This document shows, in pieces, positions 1 to 9,210 of a DNA stretch of 50,283 nt (positions are counted from its first letter, which is position 1; every line of letters begins with the position of its first letter). Under the pieces are notes generated by a model. It was not told the DNA's origin, made no database searches, and was given only the letters and a program-made list of their open reading frames with translations. Position numbers and translations under genes: made by a program. The stretch is taken from NCBI GenBank assembly GCA_021816465.1, contig JAKAYF010000006.1, positions 1 through 50,283 on the forward strand. The letters are read 5' to 3'. Source of the stretch: Nitrospirota bacterium. GTDB lineage: Bacteria; Nitrospirota; Leptospirillia; Leptospirillales; Leptospirillaceae.

Positions 1-712
1 GATCTTGACATGTGTTGATGATGCTTGGAAGATCGCCTTCGGAGGGGGGGATGTCGTGCGCACTGCGATCTCCCCAGATCTGTTTGGCCAGTTTATTGCC
101 CCAGAAAATGGAATGGCCCTCCTGGATCACCATGATCCCGGTTTTTGGAGAATATTCCGGGATGGATGGTTCCCTGAACCGGGCGATCGTCTGGGAAAGA
201 TGGGGCGCCAGCAGTTTCAGAAACAAAATGTCCCTCTGGGTAAAAGCTTTTTCCCTGTTTTGGCGATGGAGTCTTAGGAGCCCCACGGGATTTCCCTCAA
301 AGCCCAGGTTGGATGCGAGAATGTGGGAGATCTGGGCGCGCTTCAGCAAATCCTGGGCGTAGGGGGATGTATCGAACCAGTCGGGAGAAACCAGATCCGA
401 AAGCCGTGTGACATCATTTGAAAAACCTCGGAACCACCCGGAGGAAAAAATGGGATCAAGGGAAGAGAAGTGAAGGACATATTCCAGAAAGTATTGGGAA
501 GGATGATCGAAAATCTGGGCTCCATCCAAGAGTAGATCTCCCGTTTCCATGTCGGCAGGGATGAAGACACCGGTTGTGAGTTCAAGTGCGTTCTGGAGGG
601 AATCCCATATTTCTAGAAACAGGGCGTGAGAACTTTTCGCGTTGTGAAGCCGGCAAATAAGATTGAGAAGAGTCTGATAGTCTTTTGATGGTAGCTCCAT
701 CGCGGTGTTCAT
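1..712 (-). CDS. LuxR/GAF-type transcriptional regulator-like protein, N-terminal part, truncated by window edge
   Basis: Absent from the ORF track because it runs off the window. Manual minus-strand translation from ATG at 712 is open for 237 codons (MNTAMELPSKDYQTLLNLICRLHNAKSSHALFLEIWDSLQNALELTTGVFIPADMETGDLLLDGAQIFDHPSQYFLEYVLHFSSLDP...LLRLHRQNREKAFTQRDILFLKLLAPHLSQTIARFRE...). It resembles the sensor half of LuxR-type regulators. Confidence 0.65.
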   Translation of the reverse strand, partial: MNTAMELPSKDYQTLLNLICRLHNAKSSHALFLEIWDSLQNALELTTGVFIPADMETGDLLLDGAQIFDHPSQYFLEYVLHFSSLDPIFSSGWFRGFSNDVTRLSDLVSPDWFDTSPYAQDLLKRAQISHILASNLGFEGNPVGLLRLHRQNREKAFTQRDILFLKLLAPHLSQTIARFREPSIPEYSPKTGIMVIQEGHSIFWGNKLAKQIWGDRSAHDIPPSEGDLPSIINTCQD

Positions 713-976
713 CGAAGTACCTCTACTTCTCCATGATGTGGCCTGTTTGGAACCACATAATGACCGAATCGCTCCCGACTGAATGAAGCTTCCCTATTTT
801 CTCGATCATCATGAATATTAATAAAAATCCAGCCAAATTATGGCCCAAATTTCCCTAAATACAATCCCCCTACTTTCGATGGATAGACAGAGGGTTGGAG
901 CTGATCTATTCTTTCGCCGTCACTTGTCTGTTTTGTTGGAAGTGATCGCTATAGACAATTTTTGAAGGAGTCCGGG

Positions 977-1621
977 ATGAATTTGGAAAAAGAGGTTCCA
1001 TTGAGAATGAAGGAGGGGTTTGTGTTGATTGAAAATTCCTCCGCGGAGGGAGGTCCGACTTCAGGAAGTCAGGGTGTTGGTTCGTTTTTCCTCTACAGGG
1101 CATTGATCTTTTTGGTGGGTCTCGTGTTCCTCTCCGGATGTGGCTCCGAGCCATCCTACCGGCAGGCTTTTAACTCTTCAGAACAGATTCAGGGAAATAC
1201 CGAATCCATTTCGTCTTCCGAGGATCGAACCTGGGCAGCATCGCTGCGGGTTCTTTCCCAGCAGGGTTTCATGGTCCGGTCGGCGGACAAGGCAAACGCC
1301 ATCATTCTTGCCGATCGTGAAATGACGGACCAGAACGACAAGGACATTTCTTACCAGATCACCTCGACTGTCACTTTTGTTCCGCTGGGTCAGGGCATTA
1401 CCCAAGTCAGCCTTGCCGCCAACCAGACGACGGAGCTTCACCGAAAGGAATATGTCTGGTGGCATCTTCTCTGGCTGATCCCCCTTTTCCCGATCGGATC
1501 CGAATACAACTCGGTGGTGACACAGAGAGGGACGGTTCAGAATCCGGAGTTTTACGCCGGGTTTTTTGACAATCTGAAGGTGTTGCTAAAGGACAAGACA
1601 GCGAACGGAATCAAGAAGTAG
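977..1621 (+). CDS. putative lipoprotein (lipobox LSGC)
   Basis: ORF with hydrophobic segment FLYRALIFLVGLVFLSGC; AAGGAG upstream of ATG 977. Confidence 0.7.
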   Translation: MNLEKEVPLRMKEGFVLIENSSAEGGPTSGSQGVGSFFLYRALIFLVGLVFLSGCGSEPSYRQAFNSSEQIQGNTESISSSEDRTWAASLRVLSQQGFMVRSADKANAIILADREMTDQNDKDISYQITSTVTFVPLGQGITQVSLAANQTTELHRKEYVWWHLLWLIPLFPIGSEYNSVVTQRGTVQNPEFYAGFFDNLKVLLKDKTANGIKK

Positions 1622-1655
1622 GGAGAAGATCCCAGAAAAGTAAAAACAAAATGAC

Positions 1656-1681
1656 AAGGGACGCTGTCGAGAGCGTCCCTT
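1656..1681. other. perfect 10-bp stem-loop AAGGGACGCT-GTCGAG-AGCGTCCCTT
   Basis: Inverted repeat read directly; lies between the 977-1621 and 1711-3510 CDSs. The T-rich side is on the minus strand, so it is only a possible terminator. Confidence 0.6.
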
Positions 1682-1710
1682 GAATGAAACAAACACACGG
1701 AGGTTCACGC

Positions 1711-3510
1711 ATGAAACCCCTAGTTCAGTATATGGCGTCACGGGTTTGTTTTCAAACGGACAGCCAAAAAAGAAATCCGGATACAGAAAAGAACGCGCTT
1801 TTTGCCTCATGGCAACGAAATTCGATTGTGATGCTTTTCGCTCTTTCCCTCGCGGCATGCGGGGGAGGAGGTGGGGGGGCTGGAGGAGCGGCGGCGACAG
1901 CGGCGCTAAATGGCCAGGTTACCGATGGTCCGATTGCAAATGCTACGGTTTATGTTACTTCTGGAGCGCCTTACGGTTTAAGCGGGTTCAATTTGTTGGG
2001 GCATACGACGGCAGATTCAAGCGGAAATTATGCACTAAAAATCACGCCCCCAGCGGGAAGCGTGCCGGTTTTTGTCACGGGAGAAGGCACAAACGCAGCC
2101 GGCAACAGTGTTCAGTTATCCTCTTATATTGGTCCGGGGAATAAATTGACGGGATCGATGAACTCTGCTTCGTTGCCAGGTCTCGTCGTCACACAGATCA
2201 CGACATCATCTTTATTGGCCTACCAACAGAACAACAATGGAAGTTATTCAAGTATCACTCCCTCAGCCTATGGAGCGGTTGTTCAAGATCTAAAAACCCA
2301 GATCATTGATTTAAGTGCCATTATTCAGGATATCGTTGACCAAACTGATTCAGGCTGTGCTCTTTCATCAAGTACCACCTCTTCTCTTTCTAGTCTTAAA
2401 ACCCTTCTCAGCGGAAGCTCCAGTATTTCAAGTACGACCAATATTTTAAATGCGGCAACAGCCAATCTTTCATCTAGTTGCAATCCGGCGACAATCACAA
2501 CAAACGAAACGCTTATCTCAGGCAATCCAGTATACGCAACACAGCTTTCAGGAAATTCTTCCTCTGTTCAGACGTCAGGCAGTCTTCCTGCCGGTCTTTC
2601 GGCAGGGACTTACACAGGAATTATTACGGCTGACCAAACCGGTTGTACTCCGGCTTCATCATGCTCTATGAATGGTAGCGAGAGTGGCGGTATGGAAATG
2701 CAGATCACCCTTACGAGTGGGGGAGGATTTTCTCTTAATGGGAATATCAATGGGAATACGAATGGGACCGGCTCAGCAACTCTATCGGGATCAAACTTTA
2801 CTATGACTGTCAATAACACGGGGGGAGGATACCCTGTCAATACAAGCGGTACGGTGGCCTCTTCAGGAAGTGGAGACATGGCGATTAATGGGGCGTATCA
2901 AACAGCGAGCAATAACGGAACCTACTATGGAACGTTCTCAGGAACATTCTACCCGGGAACGTCACTTCCAGCCAATGTTCCCATTCCTCCGGTGAACACA
3001 AACACCACCTCCTCTTCAACGGGCGTTGTCTGCTCTTCCGGTACTCCATTTTTCTTGGGAGGGCCCAATTCGCCCCAGAACAACCCTCTATACGGTCTGG
3101 GTATACCCGTATGTGTATCTTCGACATCTACTGGGTTTCAGATGACGTTCCCGACATCGAACATCCCCTGCGTTGGAACCAGTAATGGTTCAGGATGTGC
3201 ACCGGTCCCGAGTGCCTTTCTGCCGGGAAGCGTTATTATCTTCACGCCAGAAACATCCAGCACAGAGTATGGAATCTTTACATCAGGGGCTCTTTCTGCA
3301 AATGGGTACACTTTTGGATTGAACTATATTGCGGGAACAAACGATATCGTGTTGACTTACTGTTCAACAAATACAACATCAGGAGGATTGGCGCAATGTG
3401 GAAGTGGCTCGACAGCATTTGTTTCGGGGAGCACATCGCCTACGGTCACCAATAATTATGGGTGGAATACGACAAACATCATGGTCAATGGTGGCATTAT
3501 TTTAAACTGA
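1711..3510 (+). CDS. large low-complexity Gly/Ser/Thr-rich surface lipoprotein
   Basis: GGAGG RBS upstream of ATG 1711; lipobox-like LSLAAC followed by GGGGGGAGGAAA; long Ser/Thr/Asn/Gly-rich body. Confidence 0.75.
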   Translation: MKPLVQYMASRVCFQTDSQKRNPDTEKNALFASWQRNSIVMLFALSLAACGGGGGGAGGAAATAALNGQVTDGPIANATVYVTSGAPYGLSGFNLLGHTTADSSGNYALKITPPAGSVPVFVTGEGTNAAGNSVQLSSYIGPGNKLTGSMNSASLPGLVVTQITTSSLLAYQQNNNGSYSSITPSAYGAVVQDLKTQIIDLSAIIQDIVDQTDSGCALSSSTTSSLSSLKTLLSGSSSISSTTNILNAATANLSSSCNPATITTNETLISGNPVYATQLSGNSSSVQTSGSLPAGLSAGTYTGIITADQTGCTPASSCSMNGSESGGMEMQITLTSGGGFSLNGNINGNTNGTGSATLSGSNFTMTVNNTGGGYPVNTSGTVASSGSGDMAINGAYQTASNNGTYYGTFSGTFYPGTSLPANVPIPPVNTNTTSSSTGVVCSSGTPFFLGGPNSPQNNPLYGLGIPVCVSSTSTGFQMTFPTSNIPCVGTSNGSGCAPVPSAFLPGSVIIFTPETSSTEYGIFTSGALSANGYTFGLNYIAGTNDIVLTYCSTNTTSGGLAQCGSGSTAFVSGSTSPTVTNNYGWNTTNIMVNGGIILN

Positions 3511-3569
3511 TATGAATAACTTCCAAGACTCATCCGTGATGGGAGTGGGTCTCTTTTGGCAGGGTACAG

Positions 3570-3608
3570 AAGATGGGGGCTTATTCCATGCCCCATCTTT
3601 TATTTTTC
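3570..3608 (+). terminator. Rho-independent terminator
   Basis: AGATGGGG-N12-CCCCATCT followed by TTTATTTTT. Confidence 0.85.
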
Positions 3609-3673
3609 CAGGAGCAATTTCAAAATATTGCGGTTGAGTCCATATACTGCTGTAAATTCACTGGCTAAGAATT

Positions 3674-5086
3674 GAGCCTCTTGCAAAACTCAAGTGGCTG
3701 AATGATTTTACTTATTTACATTTAAGTATTTATGTTATATAATATTTTCATCAATTCACACCCCTAATACCTTAAGGAGGCTTGATGAAATTCAGTCCGT
3801 TCTGGAATCACATCCCGCAACTTCTGTTTCCCCGTCTTGAACGCGTGTTTGCAGAAGCGCTGACGGAGGAACACAAGAAGATCATTGCCATTCTTGAAGT
3901 GGTCCGAATTGAGGAGTGTATTCACCAGAACCGGAGTTGGACAGGACGGCCTGCCTACGACTGGGTGCCCTTCGCCCGGTTTTTCGTGGCCAAGGCCATT
4001 CTGAACGTCGCAGCAACCTGCGATATGATCGCCCGAGTCGAGGTCGACATTAATCTTCGCCGGATTCTGGGCTGGGAGCTCGGAAAGAGGTTGCCCGACG
4101 AATCGGCGTTCTCCCGGGTCAACGCAACGCTGGCCTGCCTGAACATCCCCCTCCGGGCTCAGGAAGCCCTGGCAAATGCCCAGGTGAAGGACCGGGGGAT
4201 CTGTCACACGGCCCACGACTCTTCGGCCATCAAGGCGCGGGAAACGGCCCGGAACACCAGAAAGAGCGTGGTCGTCAAGGCGAGAAAGCGGGGCCGTCCC
4301 CGAAAAGGAGAATCCGTTGTCCAGAAGGTCCCGTCCGGTGTGGAGCGGTACCTTCCCATGACGCCGGGCGAGATGGAGCGGGCGATTCCCAAAGCGTGCC
4401 ATTGGGGTGGAAAAACAAACAGCCAGGGGAAATACGAGTACTGGAAGGGCTATAAACTTCATGTTTCCGTGGTCTCCGGAGGGCTTCCAGTCGCCTGTCT
4501 TCTGACCTCGGCCTCCGTGCACGACAGTCAGGCGGCGCCGTTCCTGATCAAGAAGACGGCCCGGAAGGTTCAGGGATACTACCTTGCGGATGCGGCCTAT
4601 GACTCTGCCGCCCTCAAGACGCTCTCGGGAAATCTGGGTCTCGTTCCCATTATCGACGAAAACCCCAGGAGAAACGGAGAAAAGACGCCGATGGAGCCGG
4701 ACCGGGCTCGGAGATACAAAGACCGCACGATGGTGGAACGCTTCTTTGCCCGGCTCAAGGACGAGTTCGGAGCCCGGATGATTTATGTCCGAGGAAACAG
4801 GAAGGTGTTCGCACACCTGATGTACGGGGTTCTGGCCCTGATGGGGGACCAGCTTCTCCAAGGCACTCCGTAGTCGGTCATTCTTCAGGCAGAACTCGAT
4901 TGTCCGTTTTTTCTTCAAAAGGAAGAAGAGAGGGGAGGTTCGTCCAGACGTTGCGGAAAATTCATGAATTGGGGTCATTGTGGCCCTCAAACTCCCATCA
5001 AAAGAGCCCGGGCTCCCAATATCTTGGGTTTGATCTGTTTCCACGGGCCTTCCTTCCGAGATTTTTTTGAGTTTTGCAAGAGGCTC
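3674..5086 (+). mobile_element. complete insertion sequence with DDE transposase
   Basis: Perfect 20-bp terminal inverted repeats GAGCCTCTTGCAAAACTCAA (3674-3693) and TTGAGTTTTGCAAGAGGCTC (5067-5086) flank one transposase ORF. No clear target-site duplication seen. Confidence 0.92.
3785..4873 (+). CDS. IS4/IS5/IS1182-like DDE transposase
   Basis: HDSSAIKA, YKLHV...LTSASVHDSQAAPFL, YYLADAAYDS and TMVERFFARLKDEFGAR motifs; lies inside the IS. Confidence 0.9.
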   Translation: MKFSPFWNHIPQLLFPRLERVFAEALTEEHKKIIAILEVVRIEECIHQNRSWTGRPAYDWVPFARFFVAKAILNVAATCDMIARVEVDINLRRILGWELGKRLPDESAFSRVNATLACLNIPLRAQEALANAQVKDRGICHTAHDSSAIKARETARNTRKSVVVKARKRGRPRKGESVVQKVPSGVERYLPMTPGEMERAIPKACHWGGKTNSQGKYEYWKGYKLHVSVVSGGLPVACLLTSASVHDSQAAPFLIKKTARKVQGYYLADAAYDSAALKTLSGNLGLVPIIDENPRRNGEKTPMEPDRARRYKDRTMVERFFARLKDEFGARMIYVRGNRKVFAHLMYGVLALMGDQLLQGTP

Positions 5087-5605
5087 TTTATTTAAAAAAT
5101 TAACGCCTCCTTTCGGGATGAATCGCCATTACGTCAATATGATTTTTAAGGTACGTATCCTGTTTTAAGAAAACAGTATTTTTAGACGCTCCCGAGACTG
5201 GTTCGATGCCTGTTTTTGATCTTGACCGGCCCTGGGGGATTCCGCTTATGTTTCGAGGTGATCATAAATAATATATCAATTTTATAGTTTGAAACACATT
5301 ATATATATCAATAGATGTTTGTCAATCTTTTGCGGAGAGCATTTAAACAATAAATTTAAGCAATAACTTCTCAACAAGGTGCAGAAGCATGTTGGTCATG
5401 ATCTTTGGATTGTTTGATTGAGGAATGATTTGTCCGTCTCGGAACGGTTATTGGCCGAATGGAAAATGTCGTGCCTTTCTTCTCGACAGAGATATTCAAA
5501 ATCAGTATTCATGCGTATAATGAATGCCATTCAAAAATCAGCTTTATGGATATTCTGGAGCGGTGTCTCTGCCAAAGCCCTGCGGCCCGGGAATCTTGCG
5601 GGGAT

Positions 5606-5650
5606 GGAGGGGGACCGGCCTCTGTCACGCAAAAGGTGTGAGTCCCCTCC
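5606..5650 (+). other. structured stem-loop in the leader of the first GGDEF gene
   Basis: GGAGGGGGAC ... GTCCCCTCC (9 bp with one bulged G) enclosing TCAC/GTGA, about 80 nt upstream of ATG 5732. Confidence 0.45.
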
Positions 5651-5731
5651 TATCACTGTGCCTCCATGCTGGAGAGACAATGAAGGAATGTGTGCCTTGA
5701 TCGATTTCTAACGTAGACTTTAAGGAAGAGT

Positions 5732-8700
5732 ATGTCCCCCGATATCTCTCGCCAGGGAGAGTTCCAGACCAGACTGCTACCTCAGCTTCTCGATCTTCTG
5801 ATCGACCCCGCTTTCATCGTGGAATTGAAAGAGGGAGATCCTTTTGTGATTTCGGGAGCAAACACTGCATTCTTGCATCTCATGGGATCCCGGGAAAAAG
5901 AAGAGATTTTGGGGCAGTCGTTCGAGGGGTATCTTGACTCATCGGACAAGACCCCTCTTTTTTTGCCGGAAGACGTGGCTTCGGATTCTTCGCCTGAAAA
6001 AGAGGCCCTGCGCCAGGACAGAGTTCTCCTTCGAAAGGACAAGAGCCGATTCCTGTCAGAGATACGGATGAAACGATTGATGTTTGGCGAAATCCCCTTT
6101 TTGCTGGGGACGGTTCGGGATATCACGGAGATGGCTCAACAGGGGCTGTTTCAGGAAGTCGGGAAGGAGATCGAACATTATGAGAAAAAGGAACAAAGCC
6201 TCGAATCCCTGCTTGCCCGCGTCATTGAAAAAATTTCCGGAACCTTTCCCTTCCCTGAGGTGATTTTTTCCGGGTTTGAGGAAAAGTCGTCCATTTATGG
6301 CTCCAGAAATCTTCCCGCCTGTTCTGGGCTGCCCCAGGAAAATGTCTATTACGCAGCCATCGCTCATCCGGAAAATAGAGCCGGGAATCAGGAAGAGTCC
6401 ATGACCATGGCTGTCATTTTCAGGGATCGTCAGGATTTGACTCCATCTCTTCTCTCCCGGCTGGAGCTGTTTTCCCGGAAAATGGAAAAAGCCCTGCGGG
6501 ATTCCCAGCAACCGGGAAGCAGAGTTCACAGGGATGTACTCTTTGAACTGGCGCCCGACGGAATATGTCTGCTTGATTCGGATAGTCTGGACATTATTGA
6601 CGTAAACCCTGTTTTTTGCCGGTTGCTGGGATTTCCGGACAAGTCTTTTCTTGTTGGAACATCCATCCTTGACTGGTGGGAACTGACGGAGTCTTCGGCG
6701 CGGGAGATCCTTCACAAGATGATCGATGTCCGTAACGTGTCTTTTTCGTTTGAGCAGAGACACATCAAGATGGACGGATCCCATCTTTTGGCGAGCATCA
6801 GCGGCGCATGGATCCCTTACGGCGTGAAGGGAGCGCTCATGCTTCATGTCCGGGATGTTACCACTGAACATGAAGACGAGATATTAAATCGCATATCGGT
6901 GGAGCTCGACCAGAAGATCCTCAGCGGACTTCCCATCATGGATCTTCTGGAGTTCATTGTCCGCAAGATTTCTCTCGAGTTTTCCTTCCAGATCGTTTTC
7001 TTCACGATTCCCGAGCCAAGTGGCGGGATTGTTTTTGTCGGACTCGATCCCTCATTCCCGAAATACTCTCCCGTTCTGGAGGAACTTTTTTCAATGAACC
7101 GCTGGGATCGGTCTCCCGGAAGAGAGTCTTCCTTCGGACGGGCGATCCGGAGCGGGTTGCCCCAGTTTGTTACAGGCGATGAGATTGAAAGCTCTCCTCC
7201 TGGCAGTATTTATAATGCGTTTGGCATCGCATCGATTTTTTCCATTCCCGTTCCCAGAGATGCGGGACAGCTTCCCTGGGGGGCCCTTACGATTGCCGAC
7301 CACAATATCAACGATCTCTCGGGTCGTCTGAGAACGCGCCTGATCGAACTGGCCGAAAGAATCAGGATCGCGTTTATGCGGCATGAAGAAATGGATCTTG
7401 TCAGGGTCCTGAAGCTTGCAATGGAGTCTTCCCGAAATATTGAGATCATCGCTTTTAAAGATGGAAGGATTGAATGGGCCAATGAGTCCTTTTTTAAAAT
7501 GATCCGGAGCGACGGGAAGTTATTGCCGGATATTGATCTGGCTGGCATTTTTCCTGAACCAGCCGTTAAGGGGAGAAAAGTCTCACTGATTGAGGCGGTC
7601 GCGCTGTCGGAACCTTTTACCGGAGAGTTTGAGGGAGCCACCGGGGGAGGGCACCGGTTTCTGGTCGAGACGATGATTGTTCCATTGAAAGACCGGACCG
7701 GGAAAGCTGACCGGGTTTTAATCCAGCAAAAGGATATTACCCGGGACAGGGAGATCGATCTCATCGACAGGCTTATGAACCAGCTTGATGAAATGATCCT
7801 TCTTGGAACTCCTTTCCCCATGCTTTCATTTCTTGTCGCAGCAAAAGCACGGGAGATTTTTCATGCGGAAGCCGTGGCAATCGGACTGTTCGGCGATGAT
7901 GGAAGGGTTGCTTCTCAAGCTGTGTCGTCTATTTCTCCCGTATTTGAAGAAGAGCTCAGGGAGTGGGGAAGCCATGTTAAAAGCAGGGAGTCCGGGTTTG
8001 GGGAGGATCCTGATTTCCTGCTTCCAGGTTCTTCTTATCTTGCCGGATGGATGAACGGGAACAGGATGCAGGAGTTCAGGCGATTTTCCCTGACAGAAAA
8101 TAACAGGGAGATTGGATATATTGCGTTTTTTTTCAAAAGAATCGCTGCGCTTGAAGCCGATTCACTGGCCCGGATCGAAAAACTCGCCAGACGATTTTCT
8201 CTTGTCTATGAGCGTTATCAGCAGGAAGAGCAAAGACGTCTCCATGAAACGGCCATGTCAGCGGTTGCGAACGGTATTCTGATTACCGGATCGGATCGCC
8301 AGATCCAGTGGGTTAACGATGCCTTTTTGCAGATGTCCGGACATGAAAGGGATGATCTGATCGGACAGGTTCCGTTTATTCTTCGCGATTCTCCGGGTGA
8401 AGACAAGTCAGCCAGCAATTTTTGGAAAAAAATCTTTTCCGGAGAAACGTTTGAAGGATTTCTTGAGGATCAAAAAAAGGACGGAAGCCGCTATATGGTA
8501 GAGGCGACGGTTACCCCCATTCTCATCAATGATGAGATCAGGAATTTTGTGGTCATCCAGAAGGACCAGACACAAAGAATCCAGCAAGAACAGGAGTTCT
8601 GGAGACTGGCCCATACCGATCATCTCACCGGTTTGCTCAATCGTCAGGCCTTTATGGAGCGGATCAATCTCGAGATTGGCCATTGTCAGAGTTCAGGTAA

Positions 8701-9115
8701 TGGGCTGGCGCTCCTCTTCCTTGATATGGATGGCTTCAAGGAGATCAACGACACCTGGGGCCATGGAGCGGGAGATTACTTTTTAAAGAGCATCGGAGAG
8801 CGGATCCTGGCACATATCCGGTCTTCGGACATTGTTGCAAGGATAGGCGGGGACGAGTTTGTTGTTCTTCTTGAAATGTCTTCTGAACAGAAAGACCTGG
8901 GTCCTTTCCTGGACAGTTTTGTAAAGCGCCTTTCTGTTCCTGTGGACTATGATGGAAGAAGTCTTCAGGCGACTGTGTCGATCGGCGTATCTTTTTTCCC
9001 GAAAGATGCCCTGTCTGCGGAAGAAATGATCCGGAAGGCCGATATGGCGATGTATGCTTCGAAAAACATGGGCAAGAACCGCTGGAGTTTCTGCAGGAAA
9101 GACTCTGCGACATGA
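5732..9115 (+). CDS. multi-PAS/GAF diguanylate cyclase (GGDEF)
   Basis: C-terminal DHLTGLLNRQAF...LDMDGFKEINDTWGHGAGD...RSSDIVARIGGDEFVVLL, with intact GGDEF and I-site RSSD; N-terminal PAS/GAF-like repeats. Confidence 0.93.
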   Translation: MSPDISRQGEFQTRLLPQLLDLLIDPAFIVELKEGDPFVISGANTAFLHLMGSREKEEILGQSFEGYLDSSDKTPLFLPEDVASDSSPEKEALRQDRVLLRKDKSRFLSEIRMKRLMFGEIPFLLGTVRDITEMAQQGLFQEVGKEIEHYEKKEQSLESLLARVIEKISGTFPFPEVIFSGFEEKSSIYGSRNLPACSGLPQENVYYAAIAHPENRAGNQEESMTMAVIFRDRQDLTPSLLSRLELFSRKMEKALRDSQQPGSRVHRDVLFELAPDGICLLDSDSLDIIDVNPVFCRLLGFPDKSFLVGTSILDWWELTESSAREILHKMIDVRNVSFSFEQRHIKMDGSHLLASISGAWIPYGVKGALMLHVRDVTTEHEDEILNRISVELDQKILSGLPIMDLLEFIVRKISLEFSFQIVFFTIPEPSGGIVFVGLDPSFPKYSPVLEELFSMNRWDRSPGRESSFGRAIRSGLPQFVTGDEIESSPPGSIYNAFGIASIFSIPVPRDAGQLPWGALTIADHNINDLSGRLRTRLIELAERIRIAFMRHEEMDLVRVLKLAMESSRNIEIIAFKDGRIEWANESFFKMIRSDGKLLPDIDLAGIFPEPAVKGRKVSLIEAVALSEPFTGEFEGATGGGHRFLVETMIVPLKDRTGKADRVLIQQKDITRDREIDLIDRLMNQLDEMILLGTPFPMLSFLVAAKAREIFHAEAVAIGLFGDDGRVASQAVSSISPVFEEELREWGSHVKSRESGFGEDPDFLLPGSSYLAGWMNGNRMQEFRRFSLTENNREIGYIAFFFKRIAALEADSLARIEKLARRFSLVYERYQQEEQRRLHETAMSAVANGILITGSDRQIQWVNDAFLQMSGHERDDLIGQVPFILRDSPGEDKSASNFWKKIFSGETFEGFLEDQKKDGSRYMVEATVTPILINDEIRNFVVIQKDQTQRIQQEQEFWRLAHTDHLTGLLNRQAFMERINLEIGHCQSSGNGLALLFLDMDGFKEINDTWGHGAGDYFLKSIGERILAHIRSSDIVARIGGDEFVVLLEMSSEQKDLGPFLDSFVKRLSVPVDYDGRSLQATVSIGVSFFPKDALSAEEMIRKADMAMYASKNMGKNRWSFCRKDSAT

Positions 9116-9210
9116 TATTGGGTTAATATATTCTTCAGGATCTCAATCGTTGAGTGTGTGTGGCGTTATGTTCCGGATCAGCCCGGATGACAGGGATAGG
9201 TGTCGTTTCC

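Noticed and set aside
3764-5044. 426-aa minus-strand ORF across the IS
   Set aside because: It is antisense to an intact transposase with clear DDE-family motifs; composition-driven shadow ORF.
5161-5190. CTGTTTT-AAG-AAAACAG with following T-rich stretch as a terminator
   Set aside because: All-AT stem is weak and no CDS ends nearby apart from the IS; not supported.
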